DNA from: a virus
DNA: 20,771 bases
Direction: 5' to 3' (one strand)
Virus record (IMG/VR): IMGVR_UViG_3300005914_001759
Span: 1-20,771 of that record
Of the stretch, positions 1 through 6,496 are shown one piece after another. Both the position numbers and the translations under genes were made by a program. The notes below the pieces were generated by a model. That model did not search any database, was not told the origin of the DNA, and worked only from the letters and a program-made list of their open reading frames with translations. How positions within the stretch are numbered: the stretch's first letter is position 1; every line of letters begins with the position of its first letter.

Positions 1-930
1 GAGGAAGAGTACATCTTGATGGGAATGGCAGCCTATGGGAATCCTAATACCTATTACGACAAAGTCTCAGAGTATTTTCCCAAAGCCTTTAAACAGAAAT
101 ACAGCTTTCACAAGGGTATCTACGACTGGGGGACTGTCTTCTCAGACTCTGACAAGTTCAACATAGCAGCAGCTGTCCAGAAAGTTTACGAGGACAGGCT
201 GAGAGAGTTTATGGTTTTTGCTCTAAAGAAAACTGGAAAAAGTAACTTGGTCTTTATGGGAGGTTGCGCCCTAAACGCCTCAGCAAACACTCTGCTATGG
301 GATATCTTCTCAAATGTTTGGATCATGCCCAATCCTGGTGACGCAGGAAGCTCTTTAGGAGCAGCGGCAGCAGCGTATGGACAACACCTAGACTGGAAGA
401 CTCCGTACCTAGGAACAAACTTAAAGGGCAAGTACCCAGTCAAAGCAGCCCTCGCAGCAATACTTGCAACGGGCGTTGCCCCCGTTGCTAATGGAAGAGC
501 AGAGTTCGGACCAAGAGCCCTAGGAAACAGAAGCATTCTGGCAGACCCCAGAGACCCTAATATAAAGGATAAGGTCAATAAGATAAAGAAGCGTGATAGA
601 TTTAGGCCCTTCGCCCCAGTAGTTCTAGAAGAGCATGCCAGTGAGTGGTTTGATCTGCCAGCCACGTCTCCTTATATGCAGTACACGGTGAAGTGCTTGC
701 AGCCTTCTCGGGTCCCCTCTGTGGTCCACCATGACGGTACGTCCAGAGTACAAACAATTAACCGTAAACAAAACCCAGGTCTCTATGACCTCATAAAAGA
801 GTTCTATAGGAGAACAGGTGTCCCCATGCTTCTAAACACTAGCCTAAACGTAAAAGGTCAGCCTCTACTTAATGACGAGCATGATATAATTGAATGGGAA
901 AAGGCCTATGGCCAGAAGGTGATAAGGTAA
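1..930 (+). CDS. O-carbamoyltransferase, NodU/CmcH family (5' truncated by the window)
   Basis: The reading frame is open from base 1, so the gene begins upstream and only about 309 C-terminal residues are present. The family transfers a carbamoyl group from carbamoyl phosphate (via carbamoyl-AMP) to a hydroxyl of a sugar or natural product. Visible family motifs are MGMAAYG near the start, the YrdC-like C-terminal domain motif EFGPRALGNRSIL (bases 502-540), KKRDRFRPFAPVVLEEHA after it, DGTSRVQTI and the terminal NTSLN motif. The C-terminus after NTSLN is short and ends differently from the complete paralogue at 13261-14892. The stop codon overlaps the next start (TAATG), so the two are probably translationally coupled. 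The family call is secure; the acceptor is unknown. Confidence 0.92.
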   Translation, partial: EEEYILMGMAAYGNPNTYYDKVSEYFPKAFKQKYSFHKGIYDWGTVFSDSDKFNIAAAVQKVYEDRLREFMVFALKKTGKSNLVFMGGCALNASANTLLWDIFSNVWIMPNPGDAGSSLGAAAAAYGQHLDWKTPYLGTNLKGKYPVKAALAAILATGVAPVANGRAEFGPRALGNRSILADPRDPNIKDKVNKIKKRDRFRPFAPVVLEEHASEWFDLPATSPYMQYTVKCLQPSRVPSVVHHDGTSRVQTINRKQNPGLYDLIKEFYRRTGVPMLLNTSLNVKGQPLLNDEHDIIEWEKAYGQKVIR

Positions 931-1589
931 TGAGCAACATAGAATTCGAAGTCTTAGACTTAGGCTTAGTCTTATATCATAAGATGATTCCAAATGCAGG
1001 GAAGGTTATAGTCCTAGCTAATAGCCTTGCAGAAAGATTCGTAGCTGGAGAGCACGGAGACAGTTACACGAGGATAAAAGACTGGGAACCTTGGTGGGAT
1101 GATCACATGCCAAAACCATTCAACCATAAGTTTTATGTATATAGGCACAGGGATATTTCTGATAATGATTACTATAGGAAAGAGTTAATAGAGATCGCAG
1201 ATTCACTCTACGGATCACTAGACACTGCTTTAGAACACTACTTTACCTTATATCCCTGGGCAAGGGCTTCCGTAAAAGGGGAGGAGCAGCTTGACGGCAT
1301 TCTCAGATATGATGAAGACGGTGGACACCTCCCAGCTCATCAAGACCTTGGTGTCAGCAGCCGTCTAATCTCAACTGTTAGCTACTTAAACGATGATTAC
1401 GACGGTGGAGAAATAGAATTCAGGCAGTCAAACGTAGTCATTAAGCCAGTAGTAGGAGACATAGTCTTCTTTCCATCAAACTATCTGTACGTACATGAGG
1501 TTATGGCCACACAAAATGGTACCAGATATTCAATGCCTCACTGGTTTCACAGCCAAAAGGAGATCCAGGAGTCAACTGGGGAAGAGTAG
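930..1589 (+). CDS. 2-oxoglutarate/Fe(II)-dependent oxygenase, prolyl 4-hydroxylase-like
   Basis: 219 residues. The Fe-binding HxD...H triad is H137-Q-D139 and H189, and the 2OG-binding basic residue is R199 in GTRYSM; the stretch GDIVFFPSNYLYVHEV is typical of phage and bacterial P4H-like dioxygenases. Such enzymes hydroxylate protein side chains (often proline) or small molecules using O2 and 2-oxoglutarate. An in-frame start exists at 894, but the ATG at 930 is preferred: it overlaps the stop of the carbamoyltransferase as TAATG and has AGAAGG/AAGG purine-rich sequence upstream. Pairing with a carbamoyltransferase suggests both act on the same modified molecule. Substrate cannot be read from sequence. 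Confidence 0.9.
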   Translation: MSNIEFEVLDLGLVLYHKMIPNAGKVIVLANSLAERFVAGEHGDSYTRIKDWEPWWDDHMPKPFNHKFYVYRHRDISDNDYYRKELIEIADSLYGSLDTALEHYFTLYPWARASVKGEEQLDGILRYDEDGGHLPAHQDLGVSSRLISTVSYLNDDYDGGEIEFRQSNVVIKPVVGDIVFFPSNYLYVHEVMATQNGTRYSMPHWFHSQKEIQESTGEE

Positions 1590-1600
1590 GGCCCCCAGTG

Positions 1601-1609
1601 TGCTACAAT
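1601..1609 (+). promoter_or_regulatory. Extended -10 promoter for the M23-LysM gene
   Basis: TGCTACAAT is an extended -10 element directly after the oxygenase stop. It predicts transcription from about 1616, just ahead of the AAGGAG at 1622-1627. No convincing -35. Confidence 0.5.
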
Positions 1610-1632
1610 TAGTATATAAACAAGGAGACATT

Positions 1633-2433
1633 ATTAACACTTATCAACAGCCTATCGATGGCGTATACGGCAAAGACTGGAAGATTTCAAGTAAGATGGG
1701 TTGGAGAATCCACCCAATTCATAAGACTAAGAAGCACCATAACGGTACGGACATCATAAGCCTCAAGAGGGGCACAACCTACGTAGAGGCTTTCGCCAAT
1801 GGCCGTGTAGTCAAGGCACGTCAATCCAACGCAGCTGGCGGAGGCTTCGGCTATTACGTAGTCCTGAGGCATTACTTAGACGGAGAATATTATACATCTC
1901 TGTATGCACACCTTGAACCCAACTCTTTTCAGGTAAAGGTTGGGCAACTAATCTCGGCTGGAGATGTCCTAGGGAAAATGGGAACATCGGGGATGAGTAC
2001 AGGAAAGCACTTACACTTTGAAATATGGAAGGGAAAGAAGCACGGATGGTCCTCTGATGGTAAAGGCTTCGTTGAGCCAGTTGGCTTTATTAAGGCCCTG
2101 AACGCTGCTGAAGAGGCTAAGAATTATGCCAATAAGTCAACTCCAGAAACTGATCCAGTGGCCCCAGTAGCTGTCCACGAGCCAGCCAAGAGAACCTCCT
2201 CCTCAACCTCTCCAGAGAGAGCAGCAGTCAAGACGGTCAAGGTTGTTCTAGTTCCGAAAGTTGCAAAGCCAAAGGTTGCAAAAGTAGCCAATAAGGTGTA
2301 TACTGTTAAGAGTGGAGACTCTCTGTCTAAAATTGCAAAAGCAAACAAGACAACAGTAGCTACTCTTAAAAAGCTTAACGGAATAAAGAATGTTAATATT
2401 ATTAGCATCGGCCAGAAGATTAAGCTTTCCTAA
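1633..2433 (+). CDS. M23 (LytM-type) metallopeptidase with C-terminal LysM domain; likely endolysin or tail peptidase
   Basis: The peptidase domain carries HHNGTD (Zn ligands H and D) and the HLHFE motif typical of M23 endopeptidases that cut peptidoglycan cross-bridges. A low-complexity Pro/Ala/Lys-rich linker (KPKVAKVANK) leads to a LysM module (YTVKSGDSLSKIAK to NIISIGQKIKLS), which binds GlcNAc-containing wall. The start is unclear. The frame opens at 1495 inside the oxygenase gene, but no ATG occurs where translation should begin. An AAGGAG at 1622-1627 sits 5 bases before ATT at 1633, just downstream of a -10 box, so an unusual ATT start is proposed; GTG at 1600 is the alternative. A holin lies 3.5 kb downstream, so this may be the lysin, although virion-associated use is possible. 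Confidence 0.88.
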   Translation: MNTYQQPIDGVYGKDWKISSKMGWRIHPIHKTKKHHNGTDIISLKRGTTYVEAFANGRVVKARQSNAAGGGFGYYVVLRHYLDGEYYTSLYAHLEPNSFQVKVGQLISAGDVLGKMGTSGMSTGKHLHFEIWKGKKHGWSSDGKGFVEPVGFIKALNAAEEAKNYANKSTPETDPVAPVAVHEPAKRTSSSTSPERAAVKTVKVVLVPKVAKPKVAKVANKVYTVKSGDSLSKIAKANKTTVATLKKLNGIKNVNIISIGQKIKLS

Positions 2434-2448
2434 CAGAAAGACAATTAC

Positions 2449-2625
2449 TTGGCAACCTACGAATATCTTTGCCCAGACTGCTCCATCGGCAAAGTCATAG
2501 CCAGATCTATGCTAGAGGCTGAGAAGCCAATTTTCTGTACATCATGTAAGTCACTAATGATGAGAGTATTTTCATCTCCAGGAGTAAAATTCAATGGCAG
2601 TGGATTCTACAGTACAGATAAGTAG
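2449..2625 (+). CDS. FmdB-like zinc ribbon protein (58 aa)
   Basis: A short TTG-started frame encodes MATYEYLCPDCS at the N-terminus and KFNGSGFYSTDK at the C-terminus, which together match the FmdB family of putative regulatory zinc ribbons. Four cysteines, C8/C11 and C30/C33, form two CxxC knuckles that should bind one zinc. FmdB proteins are small, found across bacteria and in actinophages, and their molecular role is not established. The ribosome site is weak (AGAAAG). The next gene starts inside its 3' end, 32 bases before its stop. The ends of the protein are so characteristic that the gene call is firm despite the small size and TTG start. Confidence 0.85.
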   Translation: MATYEYLCPDCSIGKVIARSMLEAEKPIFCTSCKSLMMRVFSSPGVKFNGSGFYSTDK

Positions 2626-3136
2626 TATTGAACATTGGCCTGTTTGCCAATCCTTTGATCCCATGATGTTCTTGCCAGAGAAGTATGACCTTATGGGTCA
2701 GGACTCTCCACTAAGTAGTTATTGCTCAGCTCCCAGTTACTACTACAAGAATGGAACCAAGGGAGAAAGCTACCTATGTGACTTCCACTACTTCTATCAG
2801 GCCTTGTCTATATCTGAACAAGAAAGAAATGAAGTCTTTTCTGTAGTTGTATCCAACGAAGAGAAGATTATGGAAGACTTTGCAAATTCCCCAGAGATTC
2901 CAAGACCAGACTTAAAGTGCTTCTCCTGTGGCAAAGATGCTCTAGTCTTCTTGTATTGTAACAAAGCTCTCGTCAACAGGTCTTGCAACTTTCATTATAG
3001 AAAAATACATTATAGAATGCAATCCAACGGACTAACCTATACAGACGTTGCAGGATACGAACCAGACATCCTAGACTTTAGGTCCACGGCAATTAACTCT
3101 ATCAAAGAGGATTACTCAGACATAAGAGTCTTGTAA
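2594..3136 (+). CDS. Cys/His-rich protein with two zinc-finger-like modules, unknown function
   Basis: 180 residues, not a recognised family. Two similar Cys/His modules are visible: C44 with C62-D-F-H65-Y, and C109-F-S-C112 with C131-N-F-H134-Y. The same C-x-x/H-H-Y signature recurs in the DUF7455-type protein encoded next (FCVHHY), so this looks like a duplicated relative of that zinc-binding fold. The ATG at 2594 is supported by GGAG at 2581-2584 (9 bases upstream) and overlaps the FmdB-like gene. A role in zinc-dependent nucleic-acid or protein binding is possible but not shown. Confidence 0.75.
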   Translation: MAVDSTVQISSIEHWPVCQSFDPMMFLPEKYDLMGQDSPLSSYCSAPSYYYKNGTKGESYLCDFHYFYQALSISEQERNEVFSVVVSNEEKIMEDFANSPEIPRPDLKCFSCGKDALVFLYCNKALVNRSCNFHYRKIHYRMQSNGLTYTDVAGYEPDILDFRSTAINSIKEDYSDIRVL

Positions 3137-3140
3137 TAGC

Positions 3141-3169
3141 TTGCAAATGCGATTAACCTAAGGTACAAT
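3141..3169 (+). promoter_or_regulatory. Promoter TTGCAA-17 bp-TACAAT, leaderless start at 3176
   Basis: -35 TTGCAA at 3141-3146 and -10 TACAAT at 3164-3169 are separated by 17 bases. The last T lies 7 bases before the A of the ATG at 3176, so the transcript is predicted to begin at the start codon. Confidence 0.7.
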
Positions 3170-3175
3170 AGTAGT

Positions 3176-3418
3176 ATGATAACTACAGAGACCCCAGAAA
3201 CATACACGCTAACTGCCAATGACCGCTGCGACTCTGATTGCTCAGCCCAAGCTTATATACAAGTTACGGGGGTATCAGGGGACCTAACCTTCTGCGTCCA
3301 CCACTATGAAAAGATAATGTCTAGCCCCACAGGCTATGAAAAAATGATTAAGTTCGGATTTGAGTTTTTAGACGAGAGATCCAGGCTCGTAGAGAATCGT
3401 CTCCAGGGTGAAAACTAA
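3176..3418 (+). CDS. DUF7455-type small zinc-finger protein
   Basis: 80 residues. The segment TANDRCDSDCSAQAYIQV followed by LTFCVHHYEK resembles the small actinobacterial DUF7455 proteins (usually LTAADRCDRCGAQAYV...LLFCAHH). Candidate zinc ligands are C18, C22, C40 and H42/H43. The usual CxxC is CxxxC here, a small departure. The C-terminal extension (about 30 residues) is helical and charged. Function of the family is unknown; its presence supports an actinobacterial host. A promoter with predicted transcription start on the ATG makes this a leaderless gene. Confidence 0.75.
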   Translation: MITTETPETYTLTANDRCDSDCSAQAYIQVTGVSGDLTFCVHHYEKIMSSPTGYEKMIKFGFEFLDERSRLVENRLQGEN

Positions 3419-3433
3419 GTGGGAGAAGAAGCT

Positions 3434-3751
3434 ATGAACGACATAGACCTAATGATCTTAAACGGAGCAGTAGAAGTGGTAGGCGTTGACGAGAGCGGGG
3501 AGTTCCTTTATCAGTTCACTGAGAAGATGCACGAGCTCTTCCCTGATTTTAAAAGTACGTTAGATGAACTATTCCTGCAGGAGATTGACACCCTATGGCT
3601 TAAGGGCTTTATAGATATGGATATAGCTTTAACAAACCCTGCTGTGAGCCTGACCTCCTCGGCTTACGACGAAGCGATGATCTCCGCATTGCCCGATAGA
3701 CTACGCACAGCTCTAAACCACATTAAACGTGTTCTGGAAAATGGTCTGTAA
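3434..3751 (+). CDS. Conserved phage hypothetical protein (105 aa)
   Basis: An acidic, soluble, mostly helical protein with no catalytic motif I can identify; the N-terminus (NGAVEVVGVDESGEFLYQF) resembles small hypothetical proteins found in phage genomes. A GTG at 3419 directly after the previous stop would also open the frame, but ATG 3434 is preferred because GGGAGAAG at 3421-3428 is placed correctly for it. It shares a transcription unit with the DUF7455-type gene. Confidence 0.7.
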   Translation: MNDIDLMILNGAVEVVGVDESGEFLYQFTEKMHELFPDFKSTLDELFLQEIDTLWLKGFIDMDIALTNPAVSLTSSAYDEAMISALPDRLRTALNHIKRVLENGL

Positions 3752-3758
3752 AATAATG

Positions 3759-3764
3759 TATAAT
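3759..3764 (+). promoter_or_regulatory. -10 box TATAAT ahead of 3785
   Basis: TATAAT with predicted transcription start near 3771, followed at once by GGAGG (3771-3775) 9 bases before the ATG at 3785. Unlike most promoters here it serves a Shine-Dalgarno gene. No clear -35. Confidence 0.5.
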
Positions 3765-3784
3765 AGTTATGGAGGATAAATATT

Positions 3785-4231
3785 ATGGATTTTTTAATGG
3801 GTTCAATCAGCGCAAGCCTAGCTATCTTCCTGTCCTACAAGGTTATAAGCAGGGCCATCTGGGACTCACAAGTATATCCGCTTAAGATTAAAACTTATCA
3901 AAGCCACAAGCATCAGACACTTGTTGACGCAGGGTATAGCTCAAAGTGGATGTCTGACGAAGAGGCCCCTTTGCTAAAGACACAGGCAACCGATTTCCAC
4001 GACAGCCAGGCCATCAGAATCCTGATCGTAGAGACAAAAGCTTACTGGATAGATAGGCATATTCTATATACAGCAGATGTAGTCAACGGAGATATGGACC
4101 AGAATACAGCTAAGCCTATTGACACTATGGTGTTAGATAAGGTACAATTAGATAAGATAATGTTTGTTGTTGACAAGCTGACAGAGAGGTACAACGGTGA
4201 AGATAGCGATCCAGGGAAACAAGGCTTTTGA
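3785..4231 (+). CDS. Hypothetical membrane-anchored protein (148 aa)
   Basis: Residues about 4-20 (LMGSISASLAIFLSYKV) form a hydrophobic segment that could anchor the protein, followed by a soluble, mixed alpha/beta part with no motif I recognise. Strong GGAGG upstream fixes the ATG. The last 35 bases overlap the next gene in another frame, which suggests translational coupling. Confidence 0.7.
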   Translation: MDFLMGSISASLAIFLSYKVISRAIWDSQVYPLKIKTYQSHKHQTLVDAGYSSKWMSDEEAPLLKTQATDFHDSQAIRILIVETKAYWIDRHILYTADVVNGDMDQNTAKPIDTMVLDKVQLDKIMFVVDKLTERYNGEDSDPGKQGF

Positions 4232-4553
4232 CAGCTATGAAATCTTTCTGCGAGCTATGGGAACAGCCCTTAACGCTTTAAGCAAAACAGAAGACAAAGA
4301 GTTCTTGGTGTTTACTGCAGGGCCAATGAAAATCAGCGACATGGCGAGAGGCTTCCTAAACATATCCGAAGACACCTTGAGATCTCACGGAGTAAAGTCT
4401 AAGCTAATCAAGGTTCCTCCTAGATGGATTAAAGACCACCTGCCTGAAATCGAGTACATGATTTATTTTGCTATGCCTAAAGAGCCTCTTCCAGAGATTA
4501 TAGAGCTATGCAATAGAAAAGACATGGATAATTTAGTATATCGTCAGTATTAA
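4197..4553 (+). CDS. Hypothetical protein, possibly a small Rossmann/SLOG-like fold (118 aa)
   Basis: GTG start inside the preceding gene, with AGAGG at about 4184-4188. The N-terminus MKIAIQGNKAFDSYEIF is a beta strand followed by a glycine turn, and later strands (EFLVFTAGP, YMIYFAMP) alternate with helices, the pattern of small nucleotide-binding Rossmann or DUF2493/SLOG-like domains. Typical SLOG glycine-rich loops (GGxxG) are not evident, so this is only a fold guess. An inverted repeat follows the stop. Confidence 0.65.
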   Translation: MKIAIQGNKAFDSYEIFLRAMGTALNALSKTEDKEFLVFTAGPMKISDMARGFLNISEDTLRSHGVKSKLIKVPPRWIKDHLPEIEYMIYFAMPKEPLPEIIELCNRKDMDNLVYRQY

Positions 4554-4558
4554 AGAAC

Positions 4559-4578
4559 TCTGAACGGATATGTTCAGA
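4559..4578. repeat. Perfect 7-bp inverted repeat
   Basis: TCTGAAC and GTTCAGA separated by GGATAT. It follows the stop at 4553 but is trailed by an A-rich rather than T-rich tract, so it is not a standard terminator for the plus strand. It could be an RNA hairpin or operator. Confidence 0.5.
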
Positions 4579-4617
4579 ATATATAAAAAAATAACCAAAT
4601 AGTAATAGGTGACTAAG

Positions 4618-4827
4618 ATGATAATTTCATCACTGAAGCAAATGGATAACATAGTAAAGAGCAACAGGAGCCTCGCCTGGGACGGTTGGGACGTAGTAAA
4701 GAGGGTTCCTGCAGCAACTGCATGGAAGTCTCCTAGCGGAGTGTTCGTGAAAAATAGGTGGTACCTTCAGAATAGGTTCAAGCTTATGGAGAACGGATGG
4801 AAGATCCCAGATAAGCTTGTGGGCTAA
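4618..4827 (+). CDS. Hypothetical small basic protein (69 aa)
   Basis: Basic and tryptophan-rich: SLAWDGWDVVKRVP, then a C-terminal part NRWYLQNRFKLMENGWKIP of a kind seen in small actinophage proteins. The ATG at 4618 is chosen over GTG 4609 because AGGTGA (4607-4612) lies 5 bases before it and includes that GTG. Its stop overlaps the WhiB start as TAATG, so the two are coupled. Function unknown. Confidence 0.7.
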   Translation: MIISSLKQMDNIVKSNRSLAWDGWDVVKRVPAATAWKSPSGVFVKNRWYLQNRFKLMENGWKIPDKLVG

Positions 4828-5117
4828 TGGCAGATAAGAACGCATGGAAAGACAGCGCAGCTTGCGAAGCTTATGATGTTAACTTATTCTTTGATAAGTA
4901 CGAAGAGAATGAACAGCTACGTCCAGCAATAGAGAACGTCTGTGCTGCTTGTCCAGTAAGGCGTGAGTGCTTTGCTAATGGAATATCAAACAAGGAGTAT
5001 GGAGTCTGGGGAGGTATCTACCTTGAGAAAGGTAAAATATCTAGAGAGTTCGGCAGGCATCGTAATAAAAAAGCTTGGGCGCAGGTCTGGAAAAAGCTGA
5101 CGATGGATGGGACATAG
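4827..5117 (+). CDS. whiB: WhiB-family iron-sulfur transcription factor
   Basis: 96 residues. Four cysteines that bind the [4Fe-4S] cluster are C13, C39, C42 and C48 (CAACPVRREC), followed by the WhiB turn GVWGG at 59-63 and a basic C-terminal tail (RHRNKK). WhiB proteins are confined to actinobacteria and their phages; they act with the primary sigma factor, and phage copies such as WhiBTM4 are known to interfere with host WhiB2. This is the strongest single host marker in the window. It overlaps the upstream small gene by one base (TAATG). Confidence 0.95.
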   Translation: MADKNAWKDSAACEAYDVNLFFDKYEENEQLRPAIENVCAACPVRRECFANGISNKEYGVWGGIYLEKGKISREFGRHRNKKAWAQVWKKLTMDGT

Positions 5118-5118
5118 G

Positions 5119-5364
5119 ATGTATACTTCCGAAATGAAGAGAGCATTCAGATCTCTAGACAGCCACTGCCCTAGGGGTTTTTCCCTTAAGGTGATGGACA
5201 ACGAGCACTTCTTGACAATAGCAGCAGAAGAGAAAGTTTTTATGAAGCTACCCTCAGACCTAAAGAGATCTGCCATAGAGTATATGTCTAGGGTTAAGAA
5301 AGCCCTAGAGGATAACGGTGCTATTGTGCTGCTTATCAGAGAAGGTGGGAAGGAGGAGCTATGA
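5119..5364 (+). CDS. Hypothetical protein (81 aa)
   Basis: No recognised family. A small basic protein, probably beta strands followed by a helical C-terminal half (SDLKRSAIEYMSRVKKALED). ATG 5119 directly follows the WhiB stop at 5117; ATG 5107 would overlap it. It ends in an ATGA overlap with the next small gene, whose strong AAGGAGG lies within its last codons. Confidence 0.65.
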   Translation: MYTSEMKRAFRSLDSHCPRGFSLKVMDNEHFLTIAAEEKVFMKLPSDLKRSAIEYMSRVKKALEDNGAIVLLIREGGKEEL

Positions 5365-5522
5365 GCAAAGAGTTAAGTGAAGCCCAGGTAGAGGTTGTGA
5401 CCTCGTTACTGAACCATGGAGCCAAGACAGAAAGAGAGCGAATTCTTTTGATAGTAAATAACCTTGAAGATCAGATAGACAAGCACTCGTTGTTGTCTGC
5501 TATTGACGAAGGTATATCATGA
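5361..5522 (+). CDS. Hypothetical small protein (53 aa)
   Basis: A short helical, charged protein beginning MSKELSEAQVEVV. It is supported by a consensus ribosome site (AAGGAGG, 5350-5356) and by 4-base ATGA overlaps with genes on both sides (5361-5364 and 5519-5522). No function can be inferred; its place between WhiB and the membrane/holin pair suggests it belongs to the same mRNA. Confidence 0.7.
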   Translation: MSKELSEAQVEVVTSLLNHGAKTERERILLIVNNLEDQIDKHSLLSAIDEGIS

Positions 5523-5908
5523 TAGATATCATCTTACAGACCACGGCCATAACTTTAGTGGCCTCGTTGACATCCGCATTCGTTGTCATAAAGCTTAAGC
5601 TTAATAAATCCAGGGAAGAGATCAAGGCAGAGATGTCTAGAAGCTTTCTTTTGATGGATGAGCTAGGCAAGGCTAACGACCGAGAAGCCCAAGCAAAGCT
5701 TGAAAAAACAGATGGTTTCGTAAAGTTTTTATCAGATTCACGTGACTGGTCATTTACTTACATCGAGAATGTCCAGCAGGCTATTCAGGGATTAGTCAAA
5801 GCCATGAAAGCAAATGACAAAGCTAAAATCCTCGAGTCCTATAATGAGCTACAAAATTTTCTTCCAACGGAAGAAGACTCAAATAAAAAACAAGGAGACA
5901 ACAAATGA
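5519..5908 (+). CDS. Single-span membrane protein upstream of holin (129 aa)
   Basis: One N-terminal transmembrane segment (about residues 7-25, TAITLVASLTSAFVVIKL) followed by a long charged, probably coiled-coil cytoplasmic region. It overlaps the holin gene by ATGA at 5905-5908. Position and topology would suit a lysis accessory protein, but there is no defining motif, so this is inference from context. Confidence 0.65.
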   Translation: MIDIILQTTAITLVASLTSAFVVIKLKLNKSREEIKAEMSRSFLLMDELGKANDREAQAKLEKTDGFVKFLSDSRDWSFTYIENVQQAIQGLVKAMKANDKAKILESYNELQNFLPTEEDSNKKQGDNK

Positions 5909-6276
5909 ATAAAGCTATGATTGAATCATATCTTCGTAACCTGTTAGGAGTTTTCCTAGCATTGACAACAACTACAATGGCAAACGTTGGAGTAACGTCC
6001 CCAATCGCCTTTGGCACAGGGGAGTGGCTACTAGTGGCTAACGGTGTGTGGGCAGCAGCAATTCCAACACTAATTCGTTACCTAAATACCAAGGACCCTG
6101 CGTTTGGTCGCATCGCTGAGGGCGTGGCCATGGAGGTAAGCAAGAGGCTAGCAGCAGAAGCAAAAGCTGCCACTGCAGCCAAGAAAGCATCTGAAGCACT
6201 CGCAAGAAAAGAAGCCTTAGCAGCGAAGGCGCTAGCAGCAGCAGCAAAATCAAAAAAAGCTGTCCCTACCAAGTAA
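5905..6276 (+). CDS. Holin, r1t-like
   Basis: 123 residues with two hydrophobic segments (roughly 11-25 and 42-58) and the phrase IPTLIRYLNTKDPAFGR, which matches the RxLNPxDxAFG end of r1t-type phage holins. Holins form membrane lesions that release or trigger the endolysin. The C-terminal half is an unusually long Ala/Lys-rich helix (AAEAKAATAAKKASEALARK and on), probably cytoplasmic and membrane- or nucleic-acid-interacting. AAGGAG at 5889-5896 region gives a good ribosome site. A strong terminator follows, so this is the last gene of its transcription unit. The M23-LysM protein at 1633-2433 is the likely partner. Confidence 0.78.
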   Translation: MNKAMIESYLRNLLGVFLALTTTTMANVGVTSPIAFGTGEWLLVANGVWAAAIPTLIRYLNTKDPAFGRIAEGVAMEVSKRLAAEAKAATAAKKASEALARKEALAAKALAAAAKSKKAVPTK

Positions 6277-6295
6277 ACAGTTAAAGATTAAGATT

Positions 6296-6326
6296 GACGG
6301 ATCACTATTGTGGTCCGTCTTTTCTT
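6296..6326 (+). terminator. Rho-independent terminator after holin
   Basis: GACGGATCAC (6296-6305), loop TATT, GTGGTCCGTC (6310-6319): a 10-bp stem with one G-T pair, followed by TTTTCTT. It closes the long leftward-to-holin transcription unit. Confidence 0.9.
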
Positions 6327-6336
6327 ATGCTATAAT
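6308..6336 (+). promoter_or_regulatory. Extended -10 promoter nested with the terminator
   Basis: TGC-TATAAT at 6328-6336 with a weak -35 TTGTGG at 6308-6313 (17-base spacer) located in the terminator stem. Predicted transcription start at about 6343, which is the first base of a long stem. Confidence 0.65.
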
Positions 6337-6342
6337 AGAATA

Positions 6343-6429
6343 GTCCTCATACAGGGCAAGGATTAGCCACTTTAGGATGACTAGTTACCATTTTTATATC
6401 GGGTTACGCCATGGTTGCTGTATGGGGAC
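6343..6429 (+). ncRNA. Candidate structured leader or small RNA
   Basis: GTCCTCATACAG (6343-6354) pairs with CTGTATGGGGAC (6418-6429) over 12 bp with one G-T pair. After a two-base bulge, C6357-A6359 can pair with T6415-G6417. The stem starts at the predicted transcription start of the TGCTATAAT promoter. The interior contains further short possible hairpins but no tRNA T-loop (no TTCRA), so it is not a tRNA. It could be a free small RNA or the leader of the GT61-like gene. It matches no riboswitch class that I know. A second TATAAT lies at 6440-6445 and a 6-bp hairpin TAGACT/AGTCTA at 6450-6475. Confidence 0.5.
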
Positions 6430-6496
6430 ATTTCTATCCTATAATCTGCTAGACTAAGAGGTAGACGTAAGTCTAAAACTTAAGAAAGATTGAGTA

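Noticed and set aside
186-665. Long minus-strand frame under the carbamoyltransferase
   Set aside because: The plus-strand frame has clear family motifs through the same bases; the opposite frame has none.
2124-2408. Minus-strand frame over the LysM part of the peptidase
   Set aside because: Opposite frame of a recognised domain (LysM) with hydrophobic low-complexity translation.
6343-6429. tRNA-like 7-bp ends (GTCCTCA/TGGGGAC) and about 87 bases, as for tRNA-Ser/Leu
   Set aside because: No T-loop TTCRA and no complementary T-stem before the 3' acceptor half, so it was listed as an uncharacterised structured RNA.
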